This document shows positions 28,428 through 38,233 of a DNA stretch of 63,741 bases, in pieces. Position numbers and translations under genes: made by a program. The notes beneath the pieces were generated by a model. That model was given only the letters and a program-made list of their open reading frames with translations. It was not told where the DNA came from and searched no databases. The stretch is from Hydrotalea sp. (lineage in GTDB: Bacteria > Bacteroidota > Bacteroidia > Chitinophagales > Chitinophagaceae), in the NCBI GenBank assembly GCA_027364735.1, contig DAHXOT010000028.1, positions 1-63,741 on the forward strand, given 5' to 3'. Positions within the stretch are counted from its first letter, which is position 1. The number at the start of each line of letters is the position of its first letter.

Positions 28428-29765
28428 TTAATAGGTATACATCACATAACCCCAAGGCTTTATCGCCCATGGTTTAGCAGTTAATTTTTCTTTTTTATGT
28501 TCAAAAACATTATACACATCTCCTAATAAATTGGCATCATTCATCTTTATAGTTTCATTTTTGTTACTCCAATTTAAAATAACTACCACTTTATTCTTTC
28601 CGCTTTGTCTTAAATAGGCATACACTGCATCTTCATTACCAACTTTTAATTTCTTAAATTCAGCATTGGCGGCTAAAGCAGGATTATTTTTTCGAAGATG
28701 TAATAAGGTAGTATAGAATTTTTCTCTTGTATAATTTTTAAAATTAATAGTGTCTTTATCAAAAAATCGAATAGCACGCAATAGAGGTTCTTCCTGACCA
28801 CTATATATTAATGGCACACTACGCTGAATAGTTTGCGTCATTACTGCAAAAGGGGCGTGAATTTCTCCGGGCGTAGTTGCATAATCGGCTTTATTCCAGC
28901 TATTTTCATCGTGGTTACTGGTAAAAAACATGCGTAATGAATTGGCTGGAAATAATGTATTGGTTCGCAAAAGGGCACTATCAAAATCGGATGCTTTCCG
29001 CTGCTGTTTAGCAATTTGTTTATACAATGCAAAATCGAACCAAGAGTAGGTTGCATCAAAGCCATCTTTATTTAGCTCCGGTTTATCGCCTTCGGCCAAC
29101 ATAAAAATATTTTTCATTTTTTTCAATTCACTAATTGCTCTTTTCCAAAAATCATCTGGCACATCTCCGGCAACATCGCAACGAAAACCATCAATATCAG
29201 AAACTTTAATCCAATATTTTAATTGGGCAATCATAGTATCACGTAATTCTGCGTTAGCATAATTTAATTTTCGTGTATCAGCCCAATCGGCAGCCATCAT
29301 AGCATTTCCACTTTTATCTTTTACATAAAAATCGGGATGCTTTTTTAACCAATAATGATCAGCTCCTGTATGATTAGGCACCCAATCTATAATTACTTTC
29401 ATTCCCATTCCATGTGCTTTTTTCACTATTTCCTTCCAATCATTTAAGGTTCCGTATTCGGGATTTATGGCTGTATAATCGGCTACAGCATAATAACTTC
29501 CTAATGTACCTTTTCTATCAACTTTACTAATTGGGTTAATAGGCATAAACCATAAAGTTTGTACACCCATATTTTTTAATCTGGTTAAATGCTTAGAGAA
29601 TGCATTAAAAGTTCCTTCGGGTGTATACTGGCGTACATTTACCTCATAAATATTTCCTTGTAAAATCCATTTCGGATGTCCATCAATTTTGGTTGTATCA
29701 CTTGCGTATGATATTTGAAAAGAAAATATCACAATTACCGTTAGCATGTTTTTAAGCAATCGCAT
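28428..29765 (-). CDS. Secreted alpha-amylase family glycoside hydrolase (GH13)
   Basis: With the ATG at 29765 the protein has 445 residues and a good signal peptide (MRLLKNMLTVIVIFSFQISYAS); the longer frame adds 17 residues without sense. The (beta/alpha)8 domain shows the four GH13 regions: VIIDWVPNHTG, DGFRCDVAG (nucleophile Asp), FMLAEGDKPEL (acid Glu) and FTSNHDENSW. A short C-terminal beta domain follows. It should cut alpha-1,4-glucans in the periplasm or outside the cell. No sus-type transporter genes accompany it. Confidence 0.92.
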   Translation of the reverse strand: MRLLKNMLTVIVIFSFQISYASDTTKIDGHPKWILQGNIYEVNVRQYTPEGTFNAFSKHLTRLKNMGVQTLWFMPINPISKVDRKGTLGSYYAVADYTAINPEYGTLNDWKEIVKKAHGMGMKVIIDWVPNHTGADHYWLKKHPDFYVKDKSGNAMMAADWADTRKLNYANAELRDTMIAQLKYWIKVSDIDGFRCDVAGDVPDDFWKRAISELKKMKNIFMLAEGDKPELNKDGFDATYSWFDFALYKQIAKQQRKASDFDSALLRTNTLFPANSLRMFFTSNHDENSWNKADYATTPGEIHAPFAVMTQTIQRSVPLIYSGQEEPLLRAIRFFDKDTINFKNYTREKFYTTLLHLRKNNPALAANAEFKKLKVGNEDAVYAYLRQSGKNKVVVILNWSNKNETIKMNDANLLGDVYNVFEHKKEKLTAKPWAIKPWGYVMYTY

Positions 29766-29784
29766 AATCAAAAGTTTTAGATAC

Positions 29785-29815
29785 CAAAAGTACAAACTAA
29801 TGTGTAAAATACACA
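29785..29815 (-). promoter_or_regulatory. Candidate amylase promoter with internal palindrome
   Basis: TACTTTTG on the minus strand (29792-29785) fits the -7 consensus TAnnTTTG and lies 20 bases before the start codon. Just upstream, at 29801-29815, is the inverted repeat TGTGTA-AAA-TACACA, placed between the -7 and -33 positions where a repressor or activator could bind. The -33 box itself is weak. Confidence 0.45.
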
Positions 29816-29895
29816 CATTCTATATTCCATGTTAAAAATGGGTGTTTTTACTATTCGCTATTTTTTTAACCAGTATTTTTATAGAAAGATGCTAA

Positions 29896-30597
29896 ATGAA
29901 ATTTTTACTACTCACGCTATTGTATGCTGCAGTATACTCTGGGGCAAATGCACAATGTAAAACTTACCGTTTATTAAGTAATGGCGATACATTGAATTGC
30001 ACCGATTTAAAAGGAGAACGGCAAGGCAAATGGGTTATTCATGTAGATGAATTGCGTGGAGAACCTGGATTTGAAGAAGAAGGCATTTTTAAGAATAATA
30101 AACGAGAGGGGAAATGGAGAAAATATTCTTTAGAAGGAGATTTATTAGTTATTGAAAATTATGCATGGGGCGAAAAAAATGGGAAACAAGAATATTTTTA
30201 CAGAAATCGGCCCGAACATGAAGAAAGCTGGTTAGCCATTGACCCGAAAAAGAAGTACGATACAATTGATGTACCCGATCTTTTTGATCCATATAAAGTG
30301 GAAAGGAAAGTTATTAAAGTACAATCCTATAGTGTAAAGCATGGCGAATGGAAATATTATAATACAGAAACTATGCAAATAATGAAAACAGAAAACTATA
30401 TTTTAGATTCGCTATATACACCTGTTAGTGCTACTTCAACTAATCCATCTAAAACCATTAGCTCAGAAGTAAATACTACCGATTCGCTTAATACAAATCA
30501 TACAATCAACAACAAGCCAAAAGCGGTATTAGATTTCGAAAAGAAAAGCTCGAAAAAGAAAAAGAATATGATTAGAGATGGGCGAACCGGAGGATAA
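29896..30597 (+). CDS. Secreted MORN-repeat-like protein (YwqK-type)
   Basis: The 233-residue protein has a signal peptide (MKFLLLTLLYAAVYSGANA). The core holds MORN_2-type units: GERQGKWVIHV, NNKREGKWRKYSLEGDLL, GEKNGKQEYFY and KHGEWKYYN. Such repeats form a beta-meander in YwqK-like proteins. The C-terminus is low-complexity Ser/Thr/Asn and then strongly basic (EKKSSKKKKNMIRDGR). The function is unknown. It is a single gene with a terminator behind it. Confidence 0.78.
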   Translation: MKFLLLTLLYAAVYSGANAQCKTYRLLSNGDTLNCTDLKGERQGKWVIHVDELRGEPGFEEEGIFKNNKREGKWRKYSLEGDLLVIENYAWGEKNGKQEYFYRNRPEHEESWLAIDPKKKYDTIDVPDLFDPYKVERKVIKVQSYSVKHGEWKYYNTETMQIMKTENYILDSLYTPVSATSTNPSKTISSEVNTTDSLNTNHTINNKPKAVLDFEKKSSKKKKNMIRDGRTGG

Positions 30598-30630
30598 TTT
30601 GATTACTTCATTCCTACCATATCATTAAAA

Positions 30631-30664
30631 AAAGGCCAACCGATTAAATCAGTTGACCTTTTAC
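30631..30664. terminator. Bidirectional terminator
   Basis: The stem AAAGGCCAAC / GTTGACCTTT (one G-T wobble) has a loop of about eleven bases and flanking A and T runs. It lies between the convergent MORN-like and M1 peptidase genes. Confidence 0.85.
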
Positions 30665-30682
30665 AACTATTACTTTCCGAAA

Positions 30683-33043
30683 TTAGTTATTCAATTTTTG
30701 CATTGGATTGGTTACACTTCCTCTATTTCTTCTATTAAAATTACCCAATTTAAATAACTGAAATTTTGTTGGCTCTTCAAATTTTGGCCAATAATTATTT
30801 TCGGTGTTAATATCGGCAGTTTCTTTTAATGGGTCTAATTGAAAACTAATTACTTTTTTACGCGTTAAAAATACTTTAGTTACTTTATTTTCATTCTTCC
30901 GCCAAATTTGTGCAGGTATTCTTTCTATTTCAGAACTGCCATCTTCAAACTTAAATTCAATAATTATTGGCATTACCAATCCGCCTTTATTGCTAAAAGT
31001 TATTTCGTATAAATTTACATCTTTATACTTTTCTTTCTCCTCTGCAGTTAAAGGCTCTGTAGGCATTGCAAATGAAGGAGCAGAAACTTTGATAGAAGAA
31101 TCGTATTTAATTATTCCACGATCGTATTTCCAATAAAAATCATGTAAAGAAGTATCTGCATCTGTTAAAAAAACAATTTTATTATCTTGTCTATTTCTAA
31201 TTTTAGAAATATCATCGAACATAGGAATCAATGGCTTATCCAAACTTTTTGTAGCCGAATTAATTTTAGATGAGAAAGCTGTAGAATCGAATACAGCATG
31301 TTTTACAGTATCAATAGCAATATCTACCGGATCAATGCCATAAAACCAACCTCTCCAAAACCAATCTAAATCTTCGGCACTTGCATCTTCCATAGTACGA
31401 AATAAATCGGCTGGTGTTGGATGTTTAAATGCCCAACGGCGAGCATATTCACGAAAAGCATAATCGAATAGTTCTCTGCCCATAATTGTTTCTCGTAAAA
31501 TATTTAAAGCAGTAGCAGGTTTTGTATATGCATTAGGACCAAAGTTTACAATATTTTCGCTGTTGGTCATAATAGGTTCTAATTGATCTTTTGGCAATTT
31601 CATATAATCTACAATTGCCCATGCTGCACCTTTTCGAGAAGGAAATTTATTGTCATATAGTTCTTCAGTTAAATATTCAACAAAACTATTTAATCCTTCA
31701 TCCATCCATGTCCATTGTCTTTCATCACTATTAACAATCATAGGAAAAAAGTTATGCCCAACTTCATGAATAATTACGCCCAACATTCCATTTTTTACTG
31801 CTTCGCTATATGTTCCGTCTTTTTCTGTTCTTCCAAAATTGAAGCAAATCATTGGATATTCCATACCATTACTGGCTTCAATACTTTGTGCTACAGGATA
31901 GGGATAAGGAATTGAAAATTTTGAATACGATTTAATAGTATGTGCTACTACTTTGGAAGAAAATTTTTTATACAACCCATACGCTTCTTTTCCATAAGCA
32001 CTCATACACATGACTTTTTTCCCTTCAACATTTGCTGCTAATGCATCCCAAATAAATTTACGAGAAGATGCCCATGCAAAATCTCTTACATTTTCTGCTT
32101 TAAATACCCATGTTTTTTTGGCTAAACTCTTTGTTGATTCTGCTTTTTCAGCTTCTTGCAAGGTTACTATTTCTATGGGCTCTTTAGAGGTTTGTGCTTT
32201 CTGCCAACGACCTAATTGAGTTGTATTTAATACTTGCTGATAGTTTTGACATTGCCCTGTTGCCATTACAACATGATCTGCAGGCACCGTCATACTAACA
32301 TTAAAATTTCCAAAAGTTAAAGCAAATTCGCCGCGACCGGTAAACTGATGATTTTGCCATCCTTGAAAATCGCTGTACACACATAACCTCGGGTACCATT
32401 GTGTAATGGTAAATAAATAATTACCGTCGTCCGGAAAATATTCGTAACCACCGCGGCCGCCCATTTTCATTCTATCAGAAATTTTATAATTCCAGTCTAC
32501 ATTAAATATAAATTTCTGACCGGGCTTTAATACAATCGGCAATTCAACACGCATCATTGTTTTGTTAATGGTATATTGTAAAGGTTTGCCTGTAGCATCG
32601 GTTAGTTTAGTAATTTTATCGCCATAGCCATTATCTATTTTTTCGTTTTCTAACCTATCAATCATCATTGTTGATACTCGATTATTAAGTGTTGAATTTT
32701 CCTGATAATTCGCATTATTCATTGTGCTATGCTCGTTCTCATCTAATTGCAACCAAATGTAGGTTAGTGCGTCTGGCGAGTTATTGTAATAGGTAATTGT
32801 TTCGCTACCGTTAAGTTGTAATTTTTTTTCATCTAATTCTGCTTTAATAACATAATCGGCCCTTTGCTGCCAATATTTTGGACCTGGTGCTCCACTTGCT
32901 GTTCTATATTCGTTGGGTGTAGGAAGAATGGTGCCCAACTGTTCGAACTTATTACCATGATTTGATGTAGGATTGTTTCTAATATCCTGTGCATCAATAG
33001 CAGAAGCCGTAACTGCTAATAATAGTACAAGTAATCTTCTCAT
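30683..33043 (-). CDS. M1 family metallopeptidase
   Basis: The 786-residue secreted zinc aminopeptidase has a signal peptide (MRRLLVLLLAVTASAIDAQ). An M1 N-terminal beta domain follows (EKKLQLNGSETITYYNNSPDALTYIWLQLD). The catalytic domain has HEVGHNFFP and, 18 residues later, the third zinc ligand in WTWMDEGLNSFVEYL. The usual substrate exopeptidase motif GxMEN is replaced by ASNGMEYPM. It lacks a sorting tail. It stands upstream of nothing on its strand, but HupE-like and DUF6702 genes lie just beside it. Confidence 0.93.
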   Translation of the reverse strand: MRRLLVLLLAVTASAIDAQDIRNNPTSNHGNKFEQLGTILPTPNEYRTASGAPGPKYWQQRADYVIKAELDEKKLQLNGSETITYYNNSPDALTYIWLQLDENEHSTMNNANYQENSTLNNRVSTMMIDRLENEKIDNGYGDKITKLTDATGKPLQYTINKTMMRVELPIVLKPGQKFIFNVDWNYKISDRMKMGGRGGYEYFPDDGNYLFTITQWYPRLCVYSDFQGWQNHQFTGRGEFALTFGNFNVSMTVPADHVVMATGQCQNYQQVLNTTQLGRWQKAQTSKEPIEIVTLQEAEKAESTKSLAKKTWVFKAENVRDFAWASSRKFIWDALAANVEGKKVMCMSAYGKEAYGLYKKFSSKVVAHTIKSYSKFSIPYPYPVAQSIEASNGMEYPMICFNFGRTEKDGTYSEAVKNGMLGVIIHEVGHNFFPMIVNSDERQWTWMDEGLNSFVEYLTEELYDNKFPSRKGAAWAIVDYMKLPKDQLEPIMTNSENIVNFGPNAYTKPATALNILRETIMGRELFDYAFREYARRWAFKHPTPADLFRTMEDASAEDLDWFWRGWFYGIDPVDIAIDTVKHAVFDSTAFSSKINSATKSLDKPLIPMFDDISKIRNRQDNKIVFLTDADTSLHDFYWKYDRGIIKYDSSIKVSAPSFAMPTEPLTAEEKEKYKDVNLYEITFSNKGGLVMPIIIEFKFEDGSSEIERIPAQIWRKNENKVTKVFLTRKKVISFQLDPLKETADINTENNYWPKFEEPTKFQLFKLGNFNRRNRGSVTNPMQKLNN

Positions 33044-33168
33044 CGGTGTTGTATTTTTAAAAGGTTTATTAATTAAACAATACGTTTCAAAAAGTTTACA
33101 AATATGGATGCCTGTTTTATTGCTATATAAAAATGTACTTTCTACAAAATGTTATTGTACCAATATTT

Positions 33169-33750
33169 TTACCAAGGAATTCGTTCAGCAGCCATTTCAA
33201 TAGCCAATGCAAAAATGCCACTACTCACAAATAATAAATACTCTCTTCTATTTATTTTAAAAATATTGATTGCACCAAATGTTATACACAATATTCCTAT
33301 TACAAAACAAATTTGACCCGCTTCGATACCTATATTGGCAGATAATAATTTAATAATTACACCATCGCCATTGCCAATTAAACTTTTTAAATCGTTACTA
33401 AAACCCAATCCGTGAATTAATCCAAAAATTAAAGCAAAAAAGTAAATTAATGGAAATTTCGATTTAAATGTAAACTTCTTTACAAAAAAATTACTTAGTG
33501 CCGTAATTGCAATAGTTATTGGAATTAAAAACTCAATCCATGCTTTCGCTAAATGCACTACATTAAAAACAACCAATGCCAATGTAGTAGTATGTCCAAT
33601 TGTAAATGCTGTAATTAAAACTAATAATTTTTTCCAATCGGCAAATTGATATCGCAAACTCAATGCTACAATAAATAGAATATGATCTAATGCAGTCCAA
33701 TTTACAATATGCGCAAATCCAATGTCAAAATAAATCTTAATAGCATCCAT
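33169..33750 (-). CDS. HupE/UreJ_2 family membrane protein
   Basis: The 193-residue protein has about six membrane helices and HupE/UreJ-type features: an N-terminal GFAHIVNWTALDHILFIVAL with the His/Asp pair in a helix, FTIGHTTTLAL, and FGLIHGLGFS. HupE relatives move nickel or help metalloenzymes. In this short Bacteroidota branch the substrate is unknown. It is upstream of the M1 peptidase on the same strand and divergent from the DUF6702 gene 55 bases away, so these three may form a functional group. Confidence 0.88.
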   Translation of the reverse strand: MDAIKIYFDIGFAHIVNWTALDHILFIVALSLRYQFADWKKLLVLITAFTIGHTTTLALVVFNVVHLAKAWIEFLIPITIAITALSNFFVKKFTFKSKFPLIYFFALIFGLIHGLGFSNDLKSLIGNGDGVIIKLLSANIGIEAGQICFVIGILCITFGAINIFKINRREYLLFVSSGIFALAIEMAAERIPW

Positions 33751-33805
33751 GTGTTATAGTTGAAAATAATTACAGACATTTAGGTCATCAAAAAAAAGAT
33801 GGTCA

Positions 33806-34294
33806 ATGGCAAATAGTTTATTTCAATGGTTAATAGTATCTGTATTCTCCGCAATTCACCCACTGTATATTTCCATTATTGATATTAACCATAACGCTAA
33901 AGATAAGGAACTGGAAATAAGTGTAAGAATTTTTACAGACGATTTTGAGAATACACTCAGAAAATATAGCACTGCAAAAGTTAATCTTACGCATCCTTCA
34001 GATAAAGCTGGTACCGAAAAATTAGTGCGAACTTATTTATTAAACCATTTATCCATTAAGGTTGATAATAAAATTATGCCCTTACAATTTATTGGTTTTG
34101 AACAACAACAAGAAAGTACATGGAGTTATTTTCAAATACCTGCTATCATTTCTTTAAAAAAAATAGAACTAACTACTTCCATTTTATATGACTATCAGGA
34201 AAAACAAATTAACATTATTCATGCAAAAGTAAATGATAATGAAAAGAGTTATAGGTTAGATAATCCTAAAAATTATGCTGCATTTAATTGGTAG
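33806..34294 (+). CDS. DUF6702-like protein
   Basis: The 162-residue protein has a hydrophobic N-terminal segment (about 5-20, probable signal). The rest is soluble and beta-rich, with the pattern YISIIDINHNAKDKELEISVRIFTDDFENTLRKYS, which I associate with DUF6702 proteins that accompany HupE/UreJ-like and M1 peptidase genes in Bacteroidota. No enzymatic motif is seen. The family assignment is from memory of the pattern and context. Confidence 0.7.
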   Translation: MANSLFQWLIVSVFSAIHPLYISIIDINHNAKDKELEISVRIFTDDFENTLRKYSTAKVNLTHPSDKAGTEKLVRTYLLNHLSIKVDNKIMPLQFIGFEQQQESTWSYFQIPAIISLKKIELTTSILYDYQEKQINIIHAKVNDNEKSYRLDNPKNYAAFNW

Positions 34295-34349
34295 TATTAG
34301 TACAACTAACTTATTAAAATAATGCTAAAAAATTACCATAAATACATTA

Positions 34350-36008
34350 TTAGTTTACTTGCATTAAAACATAAGGTGTTAATTCCTTTTCTCTGGTTGC
34401 CGGATTTAGAAAAGGCAATGTTAAACCCGTTACGCCAAAGCTATTTATTTGAGTAATTACCCTACTTTTTGGAAATAGCTGTTGAATGTGATAGGAACTA
34501 TCTTTTCTGGCAATTACTATTTCGCCGGATTGAAGATATTGTGAAGATTGAATTGGATATATATGCTGCGAGTAAAAGGCTAATGAATGGCCTACATTTT
34601 CGCTAAGCATTACCACTTTATTTTTATCTATTTTGTTTTGATTTATATAGTTTGCAAACGCATATCCTTTTTGGTATAACAATAGCTTTGGATAAAAAGC
34701 TGTATCAATAATTATATTTATGCCAATGATAGTAAATATACTTATTGAAAGAATTGTTGGTAATAGTTTAATTGTACTAAAATAAAGTATAAATAAAATA
34801 ATTAGTCCTACTACAGCTACAACAACCACCAATTTTGAAGTAGTATTAAAACTATATGCCATTAAAATTATAACCACTACCCATAAAAGAGCAAACACTA
34901 TAAGATGAAAAATTGATAAAAATTTTCGCCAATACTTTAATTCTTCTGTAAATAAAAGTTGATATAGCCATTTAGCTGCAATGATTGCTGCTAAAGGAAA
35001 AACAATAAATATATAATGTGGTAATTGAGCTTGACTTTTTGCTAAAATAATATAAGTAAAAATAAATCCACCGGTAGTTATCCATTCCTCTTTAGCGGTA
35101 AGCAAAAATCTATTTCTAACAATAGCAACCACATTCATCCATAATCCTATTATAAAAAAAACAATCCATGGCAAAAAACTCCACAACATATTTTGCAGCA
35201 AAAAAGTAAAATCATTCATTTCTTTAAAATGATTTTCACCGGTATAACGGCCAAAGCTTTGTGTCCAATAATAAAATTTTAATCCCGATTGAATAGGTTC
35301 GCCATTAATTAATTTACCGGGGTGCAAATCGAATTGCAAATACAAACCAATACTCATGGGAATTAATAATACTGCAATAACAATAATGCCTATAATATAT
35401 TCCCATTTAAACAATTGTTTCCATTCTCTTTGTAAAATAAAATGAGGCAGTAAAGCAAATACAGGAACCATTAGTGCAATAGGCCCTTTTGTCATCATTC
35501 CCCCTGCAATACTTATAAAAGCCAGAAAAAAGTTTTTCCATTTTTTAAATCTATACCATTCAGTTAATTGCCATATACTATAAATTACCCAGCCCATCAA
35601 CATGGTATCGGTTCTTACATCGTGTGTAATTAAAAACATGGCTTGCGATGAAGCTAAAATAACAGCACTTAATAAAGCAATATCTTTTTTATAAAATAGT
35701 GCTGCTAACCTGTATGTGCTATAAACAGAAATACAGGCAAAAAAGAAAGATGGTAATCGATATGCCCAATCGTGTATTCCAAAGATTGCCATACTTAACC
35801 CCGATAGCCAAAATAACATGGGTGGTTTATCTAAATAATCGGTTCCTAAATCAAAGAATTGTAGATACGTTTTTCTTTCTAACATTTCACGAGAAATAGA
35901 AGCATATTGAGCTGCATCAATATCCATTAGCGGAATGAAGAACATACCTAATAGATAGGTAAATCCGCAAAGTAATAATATACCTAAAGCTGTATGTTTT
36001 TTTATCAT
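34350..36008 (-). CDS. ArnT/PMT-like membrane glycosyltransferase
   Basis: The 552-residue protein has about 11-12 membrane helices. The first external loop has the acidic motif MDIDAAQYASISREML that characterises the GT-C fold (ArnT, PMT), and YLDKPPMLFWLSGLS follows, as in ArnT. Members move a sugar from a polyprenyl-phosphate donor to lipid A, protein or glycolipid on the outer side of the inner membrane. The acceptor is unknown. A PAP2 lipid phosphatase gene lies 59 bases upstream on the same strand, which fits lipid A or undecaprenyl-phosphate chemistry. Confidence 0.88.
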   Translation of the reverse strand: MIKKHTALGILLLCGFTYLLGMFFIPLMDIDAAQYASISREMLERKTYLQFFDLGTDYLDKPPMLFWLSGLSMAIFGIHDWAYRLPSFFFACISVYSTYRLAALFYKKDIALLSAVILASSQAMFLITHDVRTDTMLMGWVIYSIWQLTEWYRFKKWKNFFLAFISIAGGMMTKGPIALMVPVFALLPHFILQREWKQLFKWEYIIGIIVIAVLLIPMSIGLYLQFDLHPGKLINGEPIQSGLKFYYWTQSFGRYTGENHFKEMNDFTFLLQNMLWSFLPWIVFFIIGLWMNVVAIVRNRFLLTAKEEWITTGGFIFTYIILAKSQAQLPHYIFIVFPLAAIIAAKWLYQLLFTEELKYWRKFLSIFHLIVFALLWVVVIILMAYSFNTTSKLVVVVAVVGLIILFILYFSTIKLLPTILSISIFTIIGINIIIDTAFYPKLLLYQKGYAFANYINQNKIDKNKVVMLSENVGHSLAFYSQHIYPIQSSQYLQSGEIVIARKDSSYHIQQLFPKSRVITQINSFGVTGLTLPFLNPATREKELTPYVLMQVN

Positions 36009-36067
36009 TTATTACTGTAAATAAAAATTATCAATCTAAATACTATATAACATAAATCTTTATCATT

Positions 36068-36688
36068 TTAAATGGCATTCAATTGTAACAATCCATATTT
36101 ACGGATATACAAAGTTGCCATTCCATATCCAATACCTAAGCCCAATAATGCTCCACAAATTACATCTAAAGGATAATGCACGCCAACATATACTTGCGAG
36201 TAACTAATTATAGCTGCCCATAAAAACCATATACAACTCCATTTCTTTAAAATACCCCGAAAAGTAAAAAATGCCAGCGTAGCAAAACCAAAATGATTGG
36301 TTGCGTGTGAAGATGTAAAACTATATCCACCAGAACAATGATCTACCATTAACCTTACCTGATATTGCAAAAACGGATCGGCACAAGGCCTTGGCCGTTG
36401 TACAAAAAATTTTATTAAATGACTACTCACCTGATCGGTAATAACTACATTAACTAAAGCAAATAAGAGCCATACCCAAGCTTTCTGCTTATCATTTACA
36501 AACACAAAAACAATTAAAAAAAGATACAATGGTGCCCAAGTATTTGCATGCCTGCAAAAAGGCAATATTGTATCCAACAAAGGGTTAGTCCATATTCTAT
36601 TAATTTTTAAAAAAATTGCAGTATCCCATAAATTAATAAGCTGCCAAACTTTGTTAAAAAAATCGAATAAACTAATTGAATTTATCAT
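36068..36688 (-). CDS. PAP2 superfamily membrane phosphatase
   Basis: The 206-residue protein has about five membrane helices and all three PAP2 motifs: KFFVQRPRP (C1), YSFTSSHATNHFG (C2, catalytic His) and SQVYVGVHYPLDVICG (C3). Such enzymes remove phosphate from undecaprenyl pyrophosphate, phosphatidic acid or lipid A at the outer face of the inner membrane. It is probably co-transcribed with the ArnT-like gene downstream. Confidence 0.92.
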   Translation of the reverse strand: MINSISLFDFFNKVWQLINLWDTAIFLKINRIWTNPLLDTILPFCRHANTWAPLYLFLIVFVFVNDKQKAWVWLLFALVNVVITDQVSSHLIKFFVQRPRPCADPFLQYQVRLMVDHCSGGYSFTSSHATNHFGFATLAFFTFRGILKKWSCIWFLWAAIISYSQVYVGVHYPLDVICGALLGLGIGYGMATLYIRKYGLLQLNAI

Positions 36689-36775
36689 AGAAGAATAAAG
36701 ATAAAATTTGTATCCGAAACCTCACAACTTTTAAAGTTTACAATAGTTTTATTACAGTTATATTAAATTTAAATT

Positions 36776-36806
36776 CGGCAACAAGTGCAATTTTAAATTA
36801 TGTTTG
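36776..36806 (+). promoter_or_regulatory. Candidate glmM promoter
   Basis: TATGTTTG at 36799-36806 matches TAnnTTTG exactly, 20 bases before the glmM start. The -33 position, about 20 bases further upstream, has only a weak TTCGG-like match. Confidence 0.5.
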
Positions 36807-36825
36807 CAGTGTTTAACTATGTAAT

Positions 36826-38205
36826 ATGGCACTTATAAAAAGTATATCGGGCATTCGTGGTACTATTGGAGGAAAAGTTGGTGAAACACTAAGTCCGGTA
36901 GATATTGTTAGATTTACTGCAGCATTTGGCACATGGCTTTCTCATCAATCGGATAATAAAAAAATAATTATAGGACGAGATGGAAGGATTAGTGGAGAAA
37001 TGGTACAAAGGCTGGTAGTTAGCACCTTAATTGCTTTAGGATTAGATGTAATTGATGTTGGATTAAGTACAACACCCACCGTTGAAATGGCTATTGGCTT
37101 TGAAAATGCAGCAGGTGGAATTATATTAACTGCAAGCCATAATCCAAAAGAATGGAATGCCCTAAAACTATTAAATGGTAAAGGCGAATTTATTAGTGCA
37201 GAAGATGGTGCTACTGTTTTAACATTAGCATCGAAAGATGAATATCTTTTTGCACCTGTTGAAAAATTAGGCACTTACACCACCAACAATACTTCCCTAC
37301 AACAACATATTGATGCTGTTGTAAATTATCCATTAGTAGATATTAGTACAATTAAAAAAGCAAATTTTTCAATTGTTATAGATGCTATTAATAGTACAGG
37401 TGCTATTGCAGTTCCTGCATTACTAAAAGCCTTAGGCGTAAAAAATTTTATTGTATTAAATGAAGAAATAAACGGAAAATTTGCACATAACCCCGAACCG
37501 TTACCACAACATTTAACTCAACTGTGCAATGAAGTAAATAAACAAAAAGCCAGTTTGGGTATTGCTGTCGATCCGGACGTAGATCGTTTATGTTTTGTAT
37601 GTGAAGATGGAAGTTTATTTGGCGAAGAATATACATTGGTAGCAGTGGCAGATTATATTTTAAGTCAAACTAAAGGAAACACTGTTAGCAATATGTCATC
37701 TACCATGGCCTTGAAAGATGTTACCATAAAACATGGTGGCGAATATTTTCCTTCGGCTGTTGGAGAAGTGAATGTTGTAACCAAAATGAAAGCAGTAAAT
37801 GCAGTAATTGGCGGTGAGGGAAATGGCGGAATTATTGTTCCCGACTTACATTACGGAAGAGATGCTTTAATAGGTATAGCACTATTTTTAACCCATTTGG
37901 CAAGAGAAAAAAAATCGGCCAAACAATTACGAAATACCTATCCCGATTATTTCATCAGTAAAAACAAAATTGAGTTACATAAAGAAACCAATGTAAAAAA
38001 AATATTTCAGGCAATTGAAAAAAAATATCATAAAAATCCAATTAACACAGAAGATGGTTTAAAAATTGAATTCGAAAAAGATTGGGTTCATTTACGCACC
38101 AGCAACACCGAACCTATTATTCGTATTTATGCAGAAAGTAATTTTGAAACCACAGCCAATAATATTGCTAAACGTTTAATGAACGATATTAAAGAAGTAA
38201 TGTAA
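36826..38205 (+). CDS. glmM: Phosphoglucosamine mutase
   Basis: The 459-residue alpha-D-phosphohexomutase has the phospho-serine loop GGIILTASHNPKEWN (Ser104), the metal loop DPDVDRLCFV, the sugar-binding loop GEGNGG and the C-terminal phosphate-binding loop RTSNTEPIIRIYAES. GlmM turns glucosamine-6-P into glucosamine-1-P for peptidoglycan and lipopolysaccharide. This archaeal/Bacteroidota-like branch has relaxed specificity, so phosphomannomutase activity is possible. The cysteine desulfurase gene follows by 28 bases. Confidence 0.92.
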   Translation: MALIKSISGIRGTIGGKVGETLSPVDIVRFTAAFGTWLSHQSDNKKIIIGRDGRISGEMVQRLVVSTLIALGLDVIDVGLSTTPTVEMAIGFENAAGGIILTASHNPKEWNALKLLNGKGEFISAEDGATVLTLASKDEYLFAPVEKLGTYTTNNTSLQQHIDAVVNYPLVDISTIKKANFSIVIDAINSTGAIAVPALLKALGVKNFIVLNEEINGKFAHNPEPLPQHLTQLCNEVNKQKASLGIAVDPDVDRLCFVCEDGSLFGEEYTLVAVADYILSQTKGNTVSNMSSTMALKDVTIKHGGEYFPSAVGEVNVVTKMKAVNAVIGGEGNGGIIVPDLHYGRDALIGIALFLTHLAREKKSAKQLRNTYPDYFISKNKIELHKETNVKKIFQAIEKKYHKNPINTEDGLKIEFEKDWVHLRTSNTEPIIRIYAESNFETTANNIAKRLMNDIKEVM

Positions 38206-38233
38206 TTTATGAATTGCCCCAAAACAAAGTAAA

